This document shows positions 25,655 through 33,418 of a stretch of DNA of 35,944 nt, in pieces; the stretch's first letter is position 1; each line of letters starts with the position of its first letter. The translations under genes and the position numbers were made by a program. Where the stretch lies: NCBI GenBank assembly GCA_017889625.1, contig JAGGAD010000024.1:1-35944 (forward strand), given 5' to 3'. This stretch comes from Bacillota bacterium. GTDB taxonomy: Bacteria > Bacillota > Negativicutes > Sporomusales > CTSoil-080. The notes beneath the pieces were generated by a model. That model saw only the letters and a program-made list of their open reading frames with translations. It searched no databases and was not told the origin of the DNA.

Positions 25655-25734
25655 GTATCCAATATTCATACTCCTATGTGAGTTCTTAATTGGGCTGACA
25701 TTAGCTGAATTTTAGATTTGGAGGAACCACCGTA

Positions 25735-26976
25735 ATGAATGATTCTACTAAACTCTCCCAGCTTGTCCTTTACCGCAACTTACTTGCTGATCCTTTAGTA
25801 TACAAACTACACCTGCTGCTTACTTCCAATGCCGAGCCTGATTTAGAATACGAACTAGCTGCTGGGCTTATTGAGGCCGCTGAGCGATTAGGTCTTGACG
25901 GCAATCTTTGGCAAAGTTATCTTATTCACTGCATCGCCAGTGACGAAAATACTTTTACTCTAGCCGTGGAAAAATCTCATGGTCAAATTGGTCAAAGTAT
26001 TCGTGAGGCTGCAATACATGATATCGCTATATTACTTACAATCCTTAAGGCCCAGCCGTTGCCGGCTTGTCATAATTTAGTTGAAAATTTTTCACCCACT
26101 AAACCTACTGGCACTGCGGCAATTACTATGCTAAGAGAGTTTATTTTTTCGTCTACACCAACGGTTACACCAAATGAACTTATTGATAAACTAATTGAAT
26201 ATTATATTCACTATGGCAGCGGACCAACTGCCGGCTTTAAGGCTTTTCGCTGGAACGACAAAACCGGCCTTGTGGGAATTGTCCATCCAGATGCCATCAA
26301 ACTGGACGATATTATTGGCTATGAATCACAAAAGGCTACTCTTGTTCAGAATACTGAGGCCTTTATTGCCGGGCGCCCGGCAAACAATATTCTTCTTGCC
26401 GGAGCCCGCGGCACCGGTAAATCTTCTTCAGTGAAGGCACTTATAAATCGTTATCATACTGACGGCTTACGATTAGTCGAAGTCCCCAAACATCAGCTGA
26501 GCCAACTTAACATCATTATTGATAGATTGCGTAACCGCAGTCAAAAGTTTATTATTTTTCTGGATGATCTTTCTTTTGAAGAAGCTGAATCTGATTATAA
26601 ATACCTCAAATCTATTATTGACGGCGGTATTGAAGCCCGACCAGCCAATGTACTTTTATATGCTACATCCAACCGACGCCATCTTATTAGAGAAAGCTGG
26701 GCGGACCGGGCTGATGTTCAGGATATTCACAGCGCTGACACGGTTCAGGAAAAAATTTCTTTAGCTGATCGGTTTGGTATTACGCTGACATTCTCTGCTC
26801 CCAACCAAGACGAATTTCTTCAAATTGTTGAAGGCATTGCTAAACGCAATGATATTTCATTACCAGCTGCCGAACTCAAATCAGCAGCAATACGGTGGGA
26901 AATGTCCCGCTCCGGCCGTTCAGGCCGAGTAGCCAAGCAATTTGTTACCCATCTGCTTAGCAACAACAAAAATTAA
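25735..26976 (+). CDS. DUF815-family AAA ATPase
   Basis: A 413-residue P-loop ATPase. The first ~185 residues are a helical region without a recognised motif. The ATPase core has Walker A GARGTGKSS (near residue 222), Walker B FIIFLDDLSFE (near 275) and a sensor-like YATSNRRHL (near 310), then a helical lid. This order matches DUF815, found widely in bacteria with no settled function. No membrane or signal segment is seen. The ATG has GGAGG nine bases upstream. The gene is transcribed alone from a strong promoter and is terminated jointly with rnr. It sits inside the secG–rnr–smpB–ssrA neighbourhood but on the opposite strand. Confidence 0.9.
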   Translation: MNDSTKLSQLVLYRNLLADPLVYKLHLLLTSNAEPDLEYELAAGLIEAAERLGLDGNLWQSYLIHCIASDENTFTLAVEKSHGQIGQSIREAAIHDIAILLTILKAQPLPACHNLVENFSPTKPTGTAAITMLREFIFSSTPTVTPNELIDKLIEYYIHYGSGPTAGFKAFRWNDKTGLVGIVHPDAIKLDDIIGYESQKATLVQNTEAFIAGRPANNILLAGARGTGKSSSVKALINRYHTDGLRLVEVPKHQLSQLNIIIDRLRNRSQKFIIFLDDLSFEEAESDYKYLKSIIDGGIEARPANVLLYATSNRRHLIRESWADRADVQDIHSADTVQEKISLADRFGITLTFSAPNQDEFLQIVEGIAKRNDISLPAAELKSAAIRWEMSRSGRSGRVAKQFVTHLLSNNKN

Positions 26977-27011
26977 TAATCAGACTTTTAAATAATAATA
27001 TATATAATACT

Positions 27012-27064
27012 AAGTACTACGAAAAAATGGCCTCCATGGGGAGGTCATTTTTTTCGTAGTACTT
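27012..27064. terminator. Bidirectional terminator between DUF815 and rnr genes
   Basis: A long stem (AAGTACTACG, A-tract, TGGCCTCC against its complement, with one bulge and one wobble) has a 3-5 base loop. A-tract and T-tract lie inside the stem, so it works on both strands for the convergent genes. Confidence 0.9.
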
Positions 27065-27075
27065 GTCAACTTACA

Positions 27076-29325
27076 CTATTTTCTCCGTTTACGCCGGGGA
27101 ACTGTTGTTTTTTTGCGTCCAGCTTTTGGCGGTTCTGCTCGTCCAATAGGTTCTTTGCGAGGCCGTTTACTGCCGCCAATTCTAAGGCTTGGGGTTAAAC
27201 TATCCTCCCGGCTTAATTCAAAGTCGATATTGCGTTCTTCTGGGTTAACTTTAACCAAAAGTACCCGTACGGCATCCCCTAAACGGTAGGTTTTACCGCT
27301 ACGCTCACCGATAAGTGAATATTGTTCTTCGGCGTAACAATAATAATCATCATCCATGCTTGAAACATGTACTAAGCCTTCAATGCCATTTTCCAATTCG
27401 ACAAATAAGCCAAAAGCAGTTACACCATTAATATTGCCGTCAAATTCTTCTCCAATAAACTGCGCCATATATTCGACTTTTTTAAGATCCACCGTTTCCC
27501 GTTCAGCCTCGGCAGCCGCCCGTTCCCGCTGAGACGAATGCAACGCAATTTCCGGCAATATTGCTGCCAATTTTTGCCGTCGTTTAGCCGAAACCTCTCC
27601 ATCCATAAATGTTTCACGCAAAATACGATGGACTATTAGATCAGGATACCGACGAATCGGCGAGGTGAAATGAGTATAAAACGGGGCCGCTAAGCCGAAA
27701 TGCCCTAAATTTTCAGCTTCATAACGAGCTTGTTTTAGAGACCTCAGCATAACGGTACTAATAATCCGTTCCTCCGGTCGTCCGGCAATCAGTCCTAAAA
27801 CTTTCTGCAGGGCCTTGGGGCTTACTTCCTCGGTTTTTCCTAATGATTGTCCAAAGTTATGCAACAAATTGTCCAGTTTAACCATTTTTTCCGCTTCGGG
27901 TTCTTCATGTACCCGAAAAACAAATGGTATCGCTAATGTATGAATGTGTTCAGCAACCGTCTCATTTGCCAACAGCATAAATTCTTCAACAATGGATTCA
28001 GCAACACTGCGCACTCGTTTAACAATTCCTATTGGTTTACCATTGTCATCTAGTTTGACCTTTAATTCAGGAAAATCAAAATCAATTGCTCCCCGGCGCA
28101 TGCGACGATCCCGTAAGATATGGCACAATCGTTCCATATCGTTAATATGCTCCAAAAGCGGCTGATATTTTTCTTTGAGCTCCGCATCATTATCTACCAG
28201 AATACCGCGAACGACATTGTATGAGAGTCTGGTGTGCACCCGAATAACACTGGGAAAAATCTCATAATTTAAAACCTTTCCCTGATGATCCACTTCCATC
28301 TGGGCTGATAATGTCAGGCGGTCTTCGCCGGCATTAAGGCTGCATATACCATTAGATAACCGTTGCGGCAACATTGGCAATACCCGGTCTACCAAATAGA
28401 CACTAGTTCCCCGCTCACGCGCTTCATTATCCAGCGCAGTATTTTCCCGTACATAATAGCTAACATCAGCAATATGTACGCCCAAAGAGTAACGTCCATT
28501 TTTCAGCCGCTCAACATGAACAGCATCATCAAGATCTTTCGCATCTTCCGAGTCAATAGTCACCACCGGCAAATGCCTAAGATCGCGCCGTCCCACCAAG
28601 TCTTCCTCGCTTATCGAAGTATTCGCTTTAAGTGCTGCCTGTTCTACTTCTGGTGGAAAAGATGTTGACAAGTTATTCCGGCGAATAATTGACAATATTT
28701 CTAGTCCTGGGTCACCTTTATGCCCTAGGACTTCAATGACTTTACCTTCGGCATTACGTTTTTTCTCCGGCCATTTAGTAATTTCCACAACTACTTTGCT
28801 GCCATTTTTCGCCCCATTGAATTCACCTTTAGGGATAAAGATATCCTGGCGGATACGATTCTCGTCCGGTGTAACAAATGCAAAATGGCGGCTATTTTCA
28901 AAGGAGCCAACAATGGTAGTATTAGCCCGATGAATAATGCGGATAACTTCTCCTTCCTGTGCTTTACCGGTGGCTGACCTTCGGCTATGAAGCCGAACTA
29001 CAACGCTGTCCCCATGCATCGCACTCATCATCGAATCAACTGGAATATACACATCCGGCTCTTCTTGATTCTTGGGGAGAACAAATCCATAACCTTTATC
29101 GCTGGCCGACATTGTGCCAACCAACAAATTCATGCGTTCTGGTACACCATACTTGCCAAACCTGGTCTTAATCACTTCAGCATTAGTTTCTAATTCATCC
29201 AACACCGACCAAAAACTAGTCAGATCATTGCCCTTTAGGCCCAGCACTTCTGCAATCTCTTCTGCAGTTAGTGGCTTATAGGCTTCAGTGTACATAAAGG
29301 TCAAAATCTTTTCTTTTAAAGTCAT
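27076..29325 (-). CDS. rnr: Ribonuclease R
   Basis: A 749-residue 3'-5' exoribonuclease. An N-terminal winged-helix segment (about 1-60) precedes cold-shock-type OB domains. The RNB catalytic domain has DSEDAKDLDDAVHV (near residue 265), whose aspartates bind the metal, and the downstream FTSPIRRYPDLIVHR signature. An S1 RNA-binding domain (about 625-710) follows, and a very basic C-terminal tail (KRPRKEP...RRKRRK). RNase R digests structured RNA and, with tmRNA-SmpB, the mRNA of rescued ribosomes. The start overlaps the upstream thioesterase stop by four bases (ATGA), and a shared terminator follows. Confidence 0.97.
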   Translation of the reverse strand: MTLKEKILTFMYTEAYKPLTAEEIAEVLGLKGNDLTSFWSVLDELETNAEVIKTRFGKYGVPERMNLLVGTMSASDKGYGFVLPKNQEEPDVYIPVDSMMSAMHGDSVVVRLHSRRSATGKAQEGEVIRIIHRANTTIVGSFENSRHFAFVTPDENRIRQDIFIPKGEFNGAKNGSKVVVEITKWPEKKRNAEGKVIEVLGHKGDPGLEILSIIRRNNLSTSFPPEVEQAALKANTSISEEDLVGRRDLRHLPVVTIDSEDAKDLDDAVHVERLKNGRYSLGVHIADVSYYVRENTALDNEARERGTSVYLVDRVLPMLPQRLSNGICSLNAGEDRLTLSAQMEVDHQGKVLNYEIFPSVIRVHTRLSYNVVRGILVDNDAELKEKYQPLLEHINDMERLCHILRDRRMRRGAIDFDFPELKVKLDDNGKPIGIVKRVRSVAESIVEEFMLLANETVAEHIHTLAIPFVFRVHEEPEAEKMVKLDNLLHNFGQSLGKTEEVSPKALQKVLGLIAGRPEERIISTVMLRSLKQARYEAENLGHFGLAAPFYTHFTSPIRRYPDLIVHRILRETFMDGEVSAKRRQKLAAILPEIALHSSQRERAAAEAERETVDLKKVEYMAQFIGEEFDGNINGVTAFGLFVELENGIEGLVHVSSMDDDYYCYAEEQYSLIGERSGKTYRLGDAVRVLLVKVNPEERNIDFELSREDSLTPSLRIGGSKRPRKEPIGRAEPPKAGRKKTTVPRRKRRK

Positions 29326-29729
29326 GATTTCACTTCGCCGACAATCATTAGTGTCGCCTTCCCTTCAGCGCTTACTGACCCATCTGCCAGCCTTATTTCA
29401 GCTGCCATTTCAATCATTTTGCCGCGTTCCTTAATTACCCAGCCGCAAACCGTTATCTTTCGCCCCACTGGCGTAGGTTTACGGAATCGGACCTCCAGGC
29501 GCGCTGTAACTGCATGAAAACCTTTGGCATAATAATAGCGAGCCATAATTTCATCAAGCAGAGTACTTATTATTCCGCCATGAACGACACCATCATATCC
29601 TTGATGTTCCGCTCCTGGTGTAAACTCGGCTATATACTTATTATCTTGCTCCAAAAATTCCAATTTCAATCCTATGGGATTAAGCTTACCACAGGCAAAA
29701 CACCATTCATTAGTTTCTACTTTATTCAT
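29322..29729 (-). CDS. PaaI-like hotdog-fold thioesterase
   Basis: An acyl-CoA thioesterase-like protein of about 135 residues. It shows an N-terminal CFACGKLNPIGL motif common in this subgroup, the hotdog helix with VVHGGIISTLLDEIM (His-Gly-Gly plus an acidic residue, likely the active site) and a closing strand RFRKPTPVGRKITV. It is cytoplasmic. The substrate is unknown. I favour the ATG at 29729; the ATG at 29741 (four more residues, MYIY) abuts its ribosome site AAGGA. It is translationally coupled to rnr by a four-base overlap and preceded by the esterase gene, forming a three-gene operon. Confidence 0.9.
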   Translation of the reverse strand: MNKVETNEWCFACGKLNPIGLKLEFLEQDNKYIAEFTPGAEHQGYDGVVHGGIISTLLDEIMARYYYAKGFHAVTARLEVRFRKPTPVGRKITVCGWVIKERGKMIEMAAEIRLADGSVSAEGKATLMIVGEVKS

Positions 29730-29749
29730 ATAGATGTACATTCCTTTCT

Positions 29750-30490
29750 TTACTGCAAATTATCTGCCAAAAATTCGGACACACAATCAAATACTTTATT
29801 TCTTTCTATATCAAGGGTTACAATATGTCCCGAGCGTTCTAACCATACCAGTTGCTTATGCCTACTGCCTAGCCTACTATAGATATACTCTGCACTCTCA
29901 GGCTTAACCGTATGTTCTCTACGCGACTGGATAACTAACGCCGGAACCTTAATTTCGGGCAATAGCTTGTCAACATGTTTGATAAACTCAAGCAGACTGG
30001 TCAAACTACTCAGCGGTGTAGCATCATAATTCACGCTATAACGGATGTCGACTGGCAATTTACGGCGTTTTTTTAAAACAAACTTCTTAAAAAGACGGTA
30101 AATTGGCAACAGTGGCAACCTTCGTTCATTAATAAAAATAGGTGCACTCAATGCTGCTACTTTACTTACCGGATATTCATGCGCCAACTTTAACGCCAAC
30201 AGACCACCCATTGATAACCCAACAACAGCAACACTTTTCGTCACTGCTTTTAATATATAGTACCCGTCCTCGACTGCGCCATACCAATGCAGCCAATTCG
30301 TCCTGGCCATATCTTCTACATTGGTTCCATGACCACATAGCCGAGGTCCCAACACCGTATATCCAAGCTGGTTAAGATGTTCACCCAAAAGCAGCATTTC
30401 TGATGGAGATCCTGTAAATCCATGTACAAGTAATACGCCTTTATCTTCGCCTGGTAAAAAAAATGGTTCAGCTCCGCTTACAATTGGCAA
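29750..30490 (-). CDS. Alpha/beta-hydrolase carboxylesterase, Est30-like
   Basis: A 246-residue carboxylesterase of the Est30/YvaK type that often neighbours secG and rnr in Firmicutes. The oxyanion segment is VHGFTGSPSEM. The nucleophile is Ser93 in GLSMGG, and the base is His222 in SGHIVTLD. Where Est30 has its catalytic Asp (RHDE), this protein appears to have Glu192 in SRREHTVKP. The TTG start is supported by GGGGAGG six bases upstream. No signal peptide is seen, so it is cytoplasmic. It likely hydrolyses short-chain esters; the physiological substrate is unknown. Confidence 0.88.
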   Translation of the reverse strand: MPIVSGAEPFFLPGEDKGVLLVHGFTGSPSEMLLLGEHLNQLGYTVLGPRLCGHGTNVEDMARTNWLHWYGAVEDGYYILKAVTKSVAVVGLSMGGLLALKLAHEYPVSKVAALSAPIFINERRLPLLPIYRLFKKFVLKKRRKLPVDIRYSVNYDATPLSSLTSLLEFIKHVDKLLPEIKVPALVIQSRREHTVKPESAEYIYSRLGSRHKQLVWLERSGHIVTLDIERNKVFDCVSEFLADNLQ

Positions 30491-30524
30491 AAAAATCCTC
30501 CCCTAGCTGTTATAGTATGTTTTT

Positions 30525-30533
30525 AGTATACCA
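30525..30533 (-). promoter_or_regulatory. Extended -10 promoter before the esterase operon
   Basis: TGGTATACT on the minus strand, about 35 bases before the esterase start and after the pyrophosphatase terminator. No convincing -35. Confidence 0.4.
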
Positions 30534-30592
30534 TTAATTAGTAATAAATTATAGTTATCTCCACCTGCGCCCACTAGTTCAACTTTCTCTGC

Positions 30593-30626
30593 AAAAAAAA
30601 GTGCTGGCTATTTATGCCAGCACTTT
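30593..30626 (-). terminator. Terminator of the pyrophosphatase gene
   Basis: AAAGTGCTGGC / GCCAGCACTTT with a 7-base loop, followed on the minus strand by eight T. It lies 8 bases after the stop. Confidence 0.95.
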
Positions 30627-30633
30627 AATTCTA

Positions 30634-32637
30634 CTAGAAGAATAACAACGGAGCAATAATCAATGAAATTGTTCCAGCTACTTTGATCAACGGATTCATT
30701 GCCGGACCTGAAGTATCTTTGAAAGGATCGCCTACAGTGTCGCCGATAACTGCGGCAGCATGAGTCGGCGTACCTTTACCGCCGTATTTTCCAGTCTCAA
30801 TGAATTTCTTGGCATTATCCCAAGCACCACCAGCATTGGCCATAAATATAGCCATCAACACACCGGCAGCGGTAATACCAGCCAAGAATCCAGCAAGAGC
30901 TTTAGCTCCCATGCAGAAGCCTACCAACAGAGGAACACCAACCGCAAAAATCCCAGGAAGGATCATTTCACGGATAGCAGCTTTGGTGCTGATATCAACA
31001 CAACGAGCATAGTCAGGACGACCAGTTCCTTCCATGATACCAGGGATTTCGCGAAACTGACGACGAACTTCGCTAATCATTTCAAAAGCAGCTTTACCTA
31101 CAGCTTCCATGGTGAAAGCGCAAACCAGGAATGGTAGGGTTGCACCAAGGAAAATACCGATGATGACAACCGGATCAGTAAGGTTAATAGTTAAATGACC
31201 ATTGAGCAGAAGGTCTGAAATTTTTGGATTTTTCTTAATTTCTTCGCTAAATGCAGTGAAGAGAGCCAGTGCGGTAAGAGCCGCCGAGCCAATAGCAAAG
31301 CCTTTAGCAATAGCCGCTGTAGTATTACCAACCGAGTCCAATTTATCAGTTGTTTTACGTACGTCTTCACCAAGTTCAGCCATTTCAGCAATACCACCAG
31401 CATTGTCTGCTACCGGACCAAAGGAGTCCACAGCAACAACCATACCTGCTGTACACAACATCCCCATAGCCGCCATAGCGATACCATAAATACCGGCAGC
31501 ACTAAATGAAACATAGATAGCAATAGCGAAAACAATCATCGGCAGAGCGGTACTACGAAGGCCTACTGCCAAACCTGAGATAATGTTAGTAGCAGGACCA
31601 GTTTGTGACGAGTCTGCAATATGCTGAGTCGGAGCTTTAGCACTAGAGGTATAGTACTCGGTAATCATACCGACAAGAACATTAACAATCAACCCAGCTA
31701 CAATTGCAACAAAAATATGACGTCCTTCAGTATTACCAAAGGTAGCTGTAGCTGTTAAATAAGCGATTATCGCAGTAATCAAATTAGTGCCCCACAAGCC
31801 ACGGTTAAGCGCTGCCTGAGGATCGCCATCTTCACCTGTACGTACAAAGAAGGTACTAATAATAGCCGCAATAATACCAGCAGCACCAATAAGAAGCGGG
31901 AAGATAACGCCATTTACACCATACAGCGTGTTGCCAATAAGCATCGCCGCAATGGCAGTAGCACCGTAAGATTCAAACAAGTCAGCTCCCATACCTGCGG
32001 TATCGCCGACATTGTCACCAACATTATCTGCTATGACTGCAGGGTTACGAGGATCATCTTCAGGAATACCAGCTTCGATCTTACCAACAAGATCAGCGCC
32101 GACATCCGCAGCTTTAGTATAAATACCGCCGCCAATACGGGCAAAGAAGGCTATTGCACTTGCACCAAACGCAAAACTGTTAATTACCACTGGATCACGG
32201 AATATTATGAATAAAACAGATACACCTAAGAGACCGAGACCAGCTACCGACATACCCATAACTGCGCCAGCTCTAAAGGATACCCCCAATGCTTTATTCA
32301 AGCTGGTGCGGGCGGCTTCGGTAGTACGTGCATTTGCTTTAGTAGTAGATGACATACCTATGTATCCGGCAATTGCCGAGCAAATCGCACCAACAAGGAA
32401 AGATATCGCCAATTGATAAGTACCTACAACAAGCAAAATAACAAAAATAATTACAGTAAACGGGATGAGAGTCTTGTACTGACGATTTAAAAATGCCATA
32501 GCCCCTTCAAAAATTGCCTGTGAAATCTCTTTCATTCTGTCATTCCCCTGGTCTTCTTTTAGCACACTGACCATGAGGTAAGCTGCAAATAGCAATGCAA
32601 TAATGCCAGCTATCGGCGCAATAAAAACTAAATCCAT
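30634..32637 (-). CDS. hppA: Membrane-bound cation-pumping pyrophosphatase
   Basis: A 667-residue integral membrane enzyme (about 16 helices) that couples pyrophosphate hydrolysis to H+ and/or Na+ export. The catalytic loop [19 protein letters not shown] with [10 protein letters not shown] is intact, as are the late motifs [12 protein letters not shown] and [15 protein letters not shown]. The diagnostic position in [10 protein letters not shown] is Ala, where K+-independent enzymes have Lys, so this should be the K+-dependent type; such enzymes may pump Na+, H+ or both. It has AAGGAGGA about ten bases before the ATG. It follows secG by 74 bases, with a hairpin between, so it may be read through from the secG promoter. 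Confidence 0.96.
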   Translation of the reverse strand: MDLVFIAPIAGIIALLFAAYLMVSVLKEDQGNDRMKEISQAIFEGAMAFLNRQYKTLIPFTVIIFVILLVVGTYQLAISFLVGAICSAIAGYIGMSSTTKANARTTEAARTSLNKALGVSFRAGAVMGMSVAGLGLLGVSVLFIIFRDPVVINSFAFGASAIAFFARIGGGIYTKAADVGADLVGKIEAGIPEDDPRNPAVIADNVGDNVGDTAGMGADLFESYGATAIAAMLIGNTLYGVNGVIFPLLIGAAGIIAAIISTFFVRTGEDGDPQAALNRGLWGTNLITAIIAYLTATATFGNTEGRHIFVAIVAGLIVNVLVGMITEYYTSSAKAPTQHIADSSQTGPATNIISGLAVGLRSTALPMIVFAIAIYVSFSAAGIYGIAMAAMGMLCTAGMVVAVDSFGPVADNAGGIAEMAELGEDVRKTTDKLDSVGNTTAAIAKGFAIGSAALTALALFTAFSEEIKKNPKISDLLLNGHLTINLTDPVVIIGIFLGATLPFLVCAFTMEAVGKAAFEMISEVRRQFREIPGIMEGTGRPDYARCVDISTKAAIREMILPGIFAVGVPLLVGFCMGAKALAGFLAGITAAGVLMAIFMANAGGAWDNAKKFIETGKYGGKGTPTHAAAVIGDTVGDPFKDTSGPAMNPLIKVAGTISLIIAPLLFF

Positions 32638-32672
32638 TTTTGTTTTCTCCTCCTTAGATTAAATAAATGCTC

Positions 32673-32703
32673 AAAAATACCTCAATGTGGCCATTGAGGT
32701 ATT
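32673..32703 (-). terminator. Hairpin between secG and hppA
   Basis: A perfect 12-bp stem AATACCTCAATG / CATTGAGGTATT with a 4-base loop, then TTTTTGAGC on the minus strand. It is terminator-like, yet only 35 bases remain before hppA, with no room for a clear promoter, so partial read-through probably supplies hppA. Confidence 0.75.
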
Positions 32704-32711
32704 GAACAAAC

Positions 32712-32942
32712 CTAATGTGTTAGTTTTACCAACGCCAATGTAACCACCGCAAATACAAGCCCTAAAATCATTGTTATCTTAGCCAACACTTCGTCTAAGC
32801 CCTTTTTCTTACCACCAAAAATGGCCTCAGCGCCCCCAGCTATCGACCCTGACATTCCAGCGCTTTTACTTGATTGCAAAACAACCGCACCAATAAGTAA
32901 AACGGATAATATCCCATCAAAAATCATTAGCCCAGTAATCAC
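32712..32942 (-). CDS. secG: Preprotein translocase subunit SecG
   Basis: A 76-residue inner-membrane protein with two helices (about 2-22 and 52-73). Between them is the conserved cytoplasmic loop VVLQSSKSAGMSGSIAGG, followed by FGGKKKGLDEVLAKIT, both diagnostic of SecG. It joins SecYE to aid export by SecA. The GTG start follows GGGGGTG. The gene has its own strong promoter and heads the secG–rnr–smpB–ssrA neighbourhood. Confidence 0.96.
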   Translation of the reverse strand: MITGLMIFDGILSVLLIGAVVLQSSKSAGMSGSIAGGAEAIFGGKKKGLDEVLAKITMILGLVFAVVTLALVKLTH

Positions 32943-32972
32943 GTCTACACCCCCTGCCTCTCATACCACTCT

Positions 32973-33001
32973 ATTTTAACAAATCACACTACACTTGACA
33001 A
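32973..33001 (-). promoter_or_regulatory. Promoter of secG
   Basis: On the minus strand TTGTCA, a 17-base spacer and TAAAAT, about 30 bases before the secG start. Confidence 0.75.
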
Positions 33002-33322
33002 TGTTTGCTACCATATTTTTGCACATTACCTACTGCTTTATTCTATAGTACTGGTATTTTTATCATCGCCGTTCAAAACTATAACAGATTTCATCCAATA
33101 ACCGGCCATTCTTCACCAATTTTTTGACCTTCTAAAAAACTAAAACTACTTTTATAGTTATATTTTACAATTTCCCCTATTTTTTATTAAGAATAGTAGT
33201 GCATTCACTATTAATATGCAGAAAATAGCAGCTCTACCGTGGAAACGGCCAGCCAAAATTTATTTTGCCGGGTCTAGTGGTAATATCAGTATTTTTCAGC
33301 TAAATCTACCCTTTCGTTCTTT

Positions 33323-33377
33323 CATAGAAATACTATAATAGTTCTATGACCATAGTTTCATACTACTCCATGAAACT
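33323..33377 (+). promoter_or_regulatory. -10 box and two inverted repeats before the KimA-like gene
   Basis: A perfect TATAAT (33334-33339) lies inside the inverted repeat CATAGAA (33323-33329) / TTCTATG (33342-33348). A second repeat, AGTTTCAT / ATGAAACT (33354-33377), would be at the start of the transcript. The -35 is weak, which would suit an activator- or repressor-controlled promoter. Confidence 0.5.
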
Positions 33378-33418
33378 GGGCTAAAAATTTAATAGACTAC
33401 AGGAGGCGTTACATCGTT

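Larger units (their letters stand above)
32943..33418. other. 476-base divergent region between secG and the KimA-like gene
   Basis: It carries the secG promoter at its left end and a candidate promoter with inverted repeats at its right end. In between are AT-rich DNA, a small CCGT-GGAA-ACGG hairpin near 33237-33248 and short inverted repeats. I do not recognise a riboswitch. In particular the GGGGAACC/GGGGUGAA-type motifs of the c-di-AMP ydaO riboswitch, found before Bacillus kimA, are absent. Confidence 0.6.

Noticed and set aside
25715-25734. GGAGGAACC resembling a ydaO riboswitch core before the DUF815 gene
   Set aside because: It is simply the ribosome site; the partner motifs of the riboswitch are missing and only about 75 bases separate promoter and start.
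33215-33300. Possible riboswitch around the CCGT-GGAA-ACGG hairpin
   Set aside because: Only short local pairings are visible and no known consensus fits; there is not enough to call an RNA feature.
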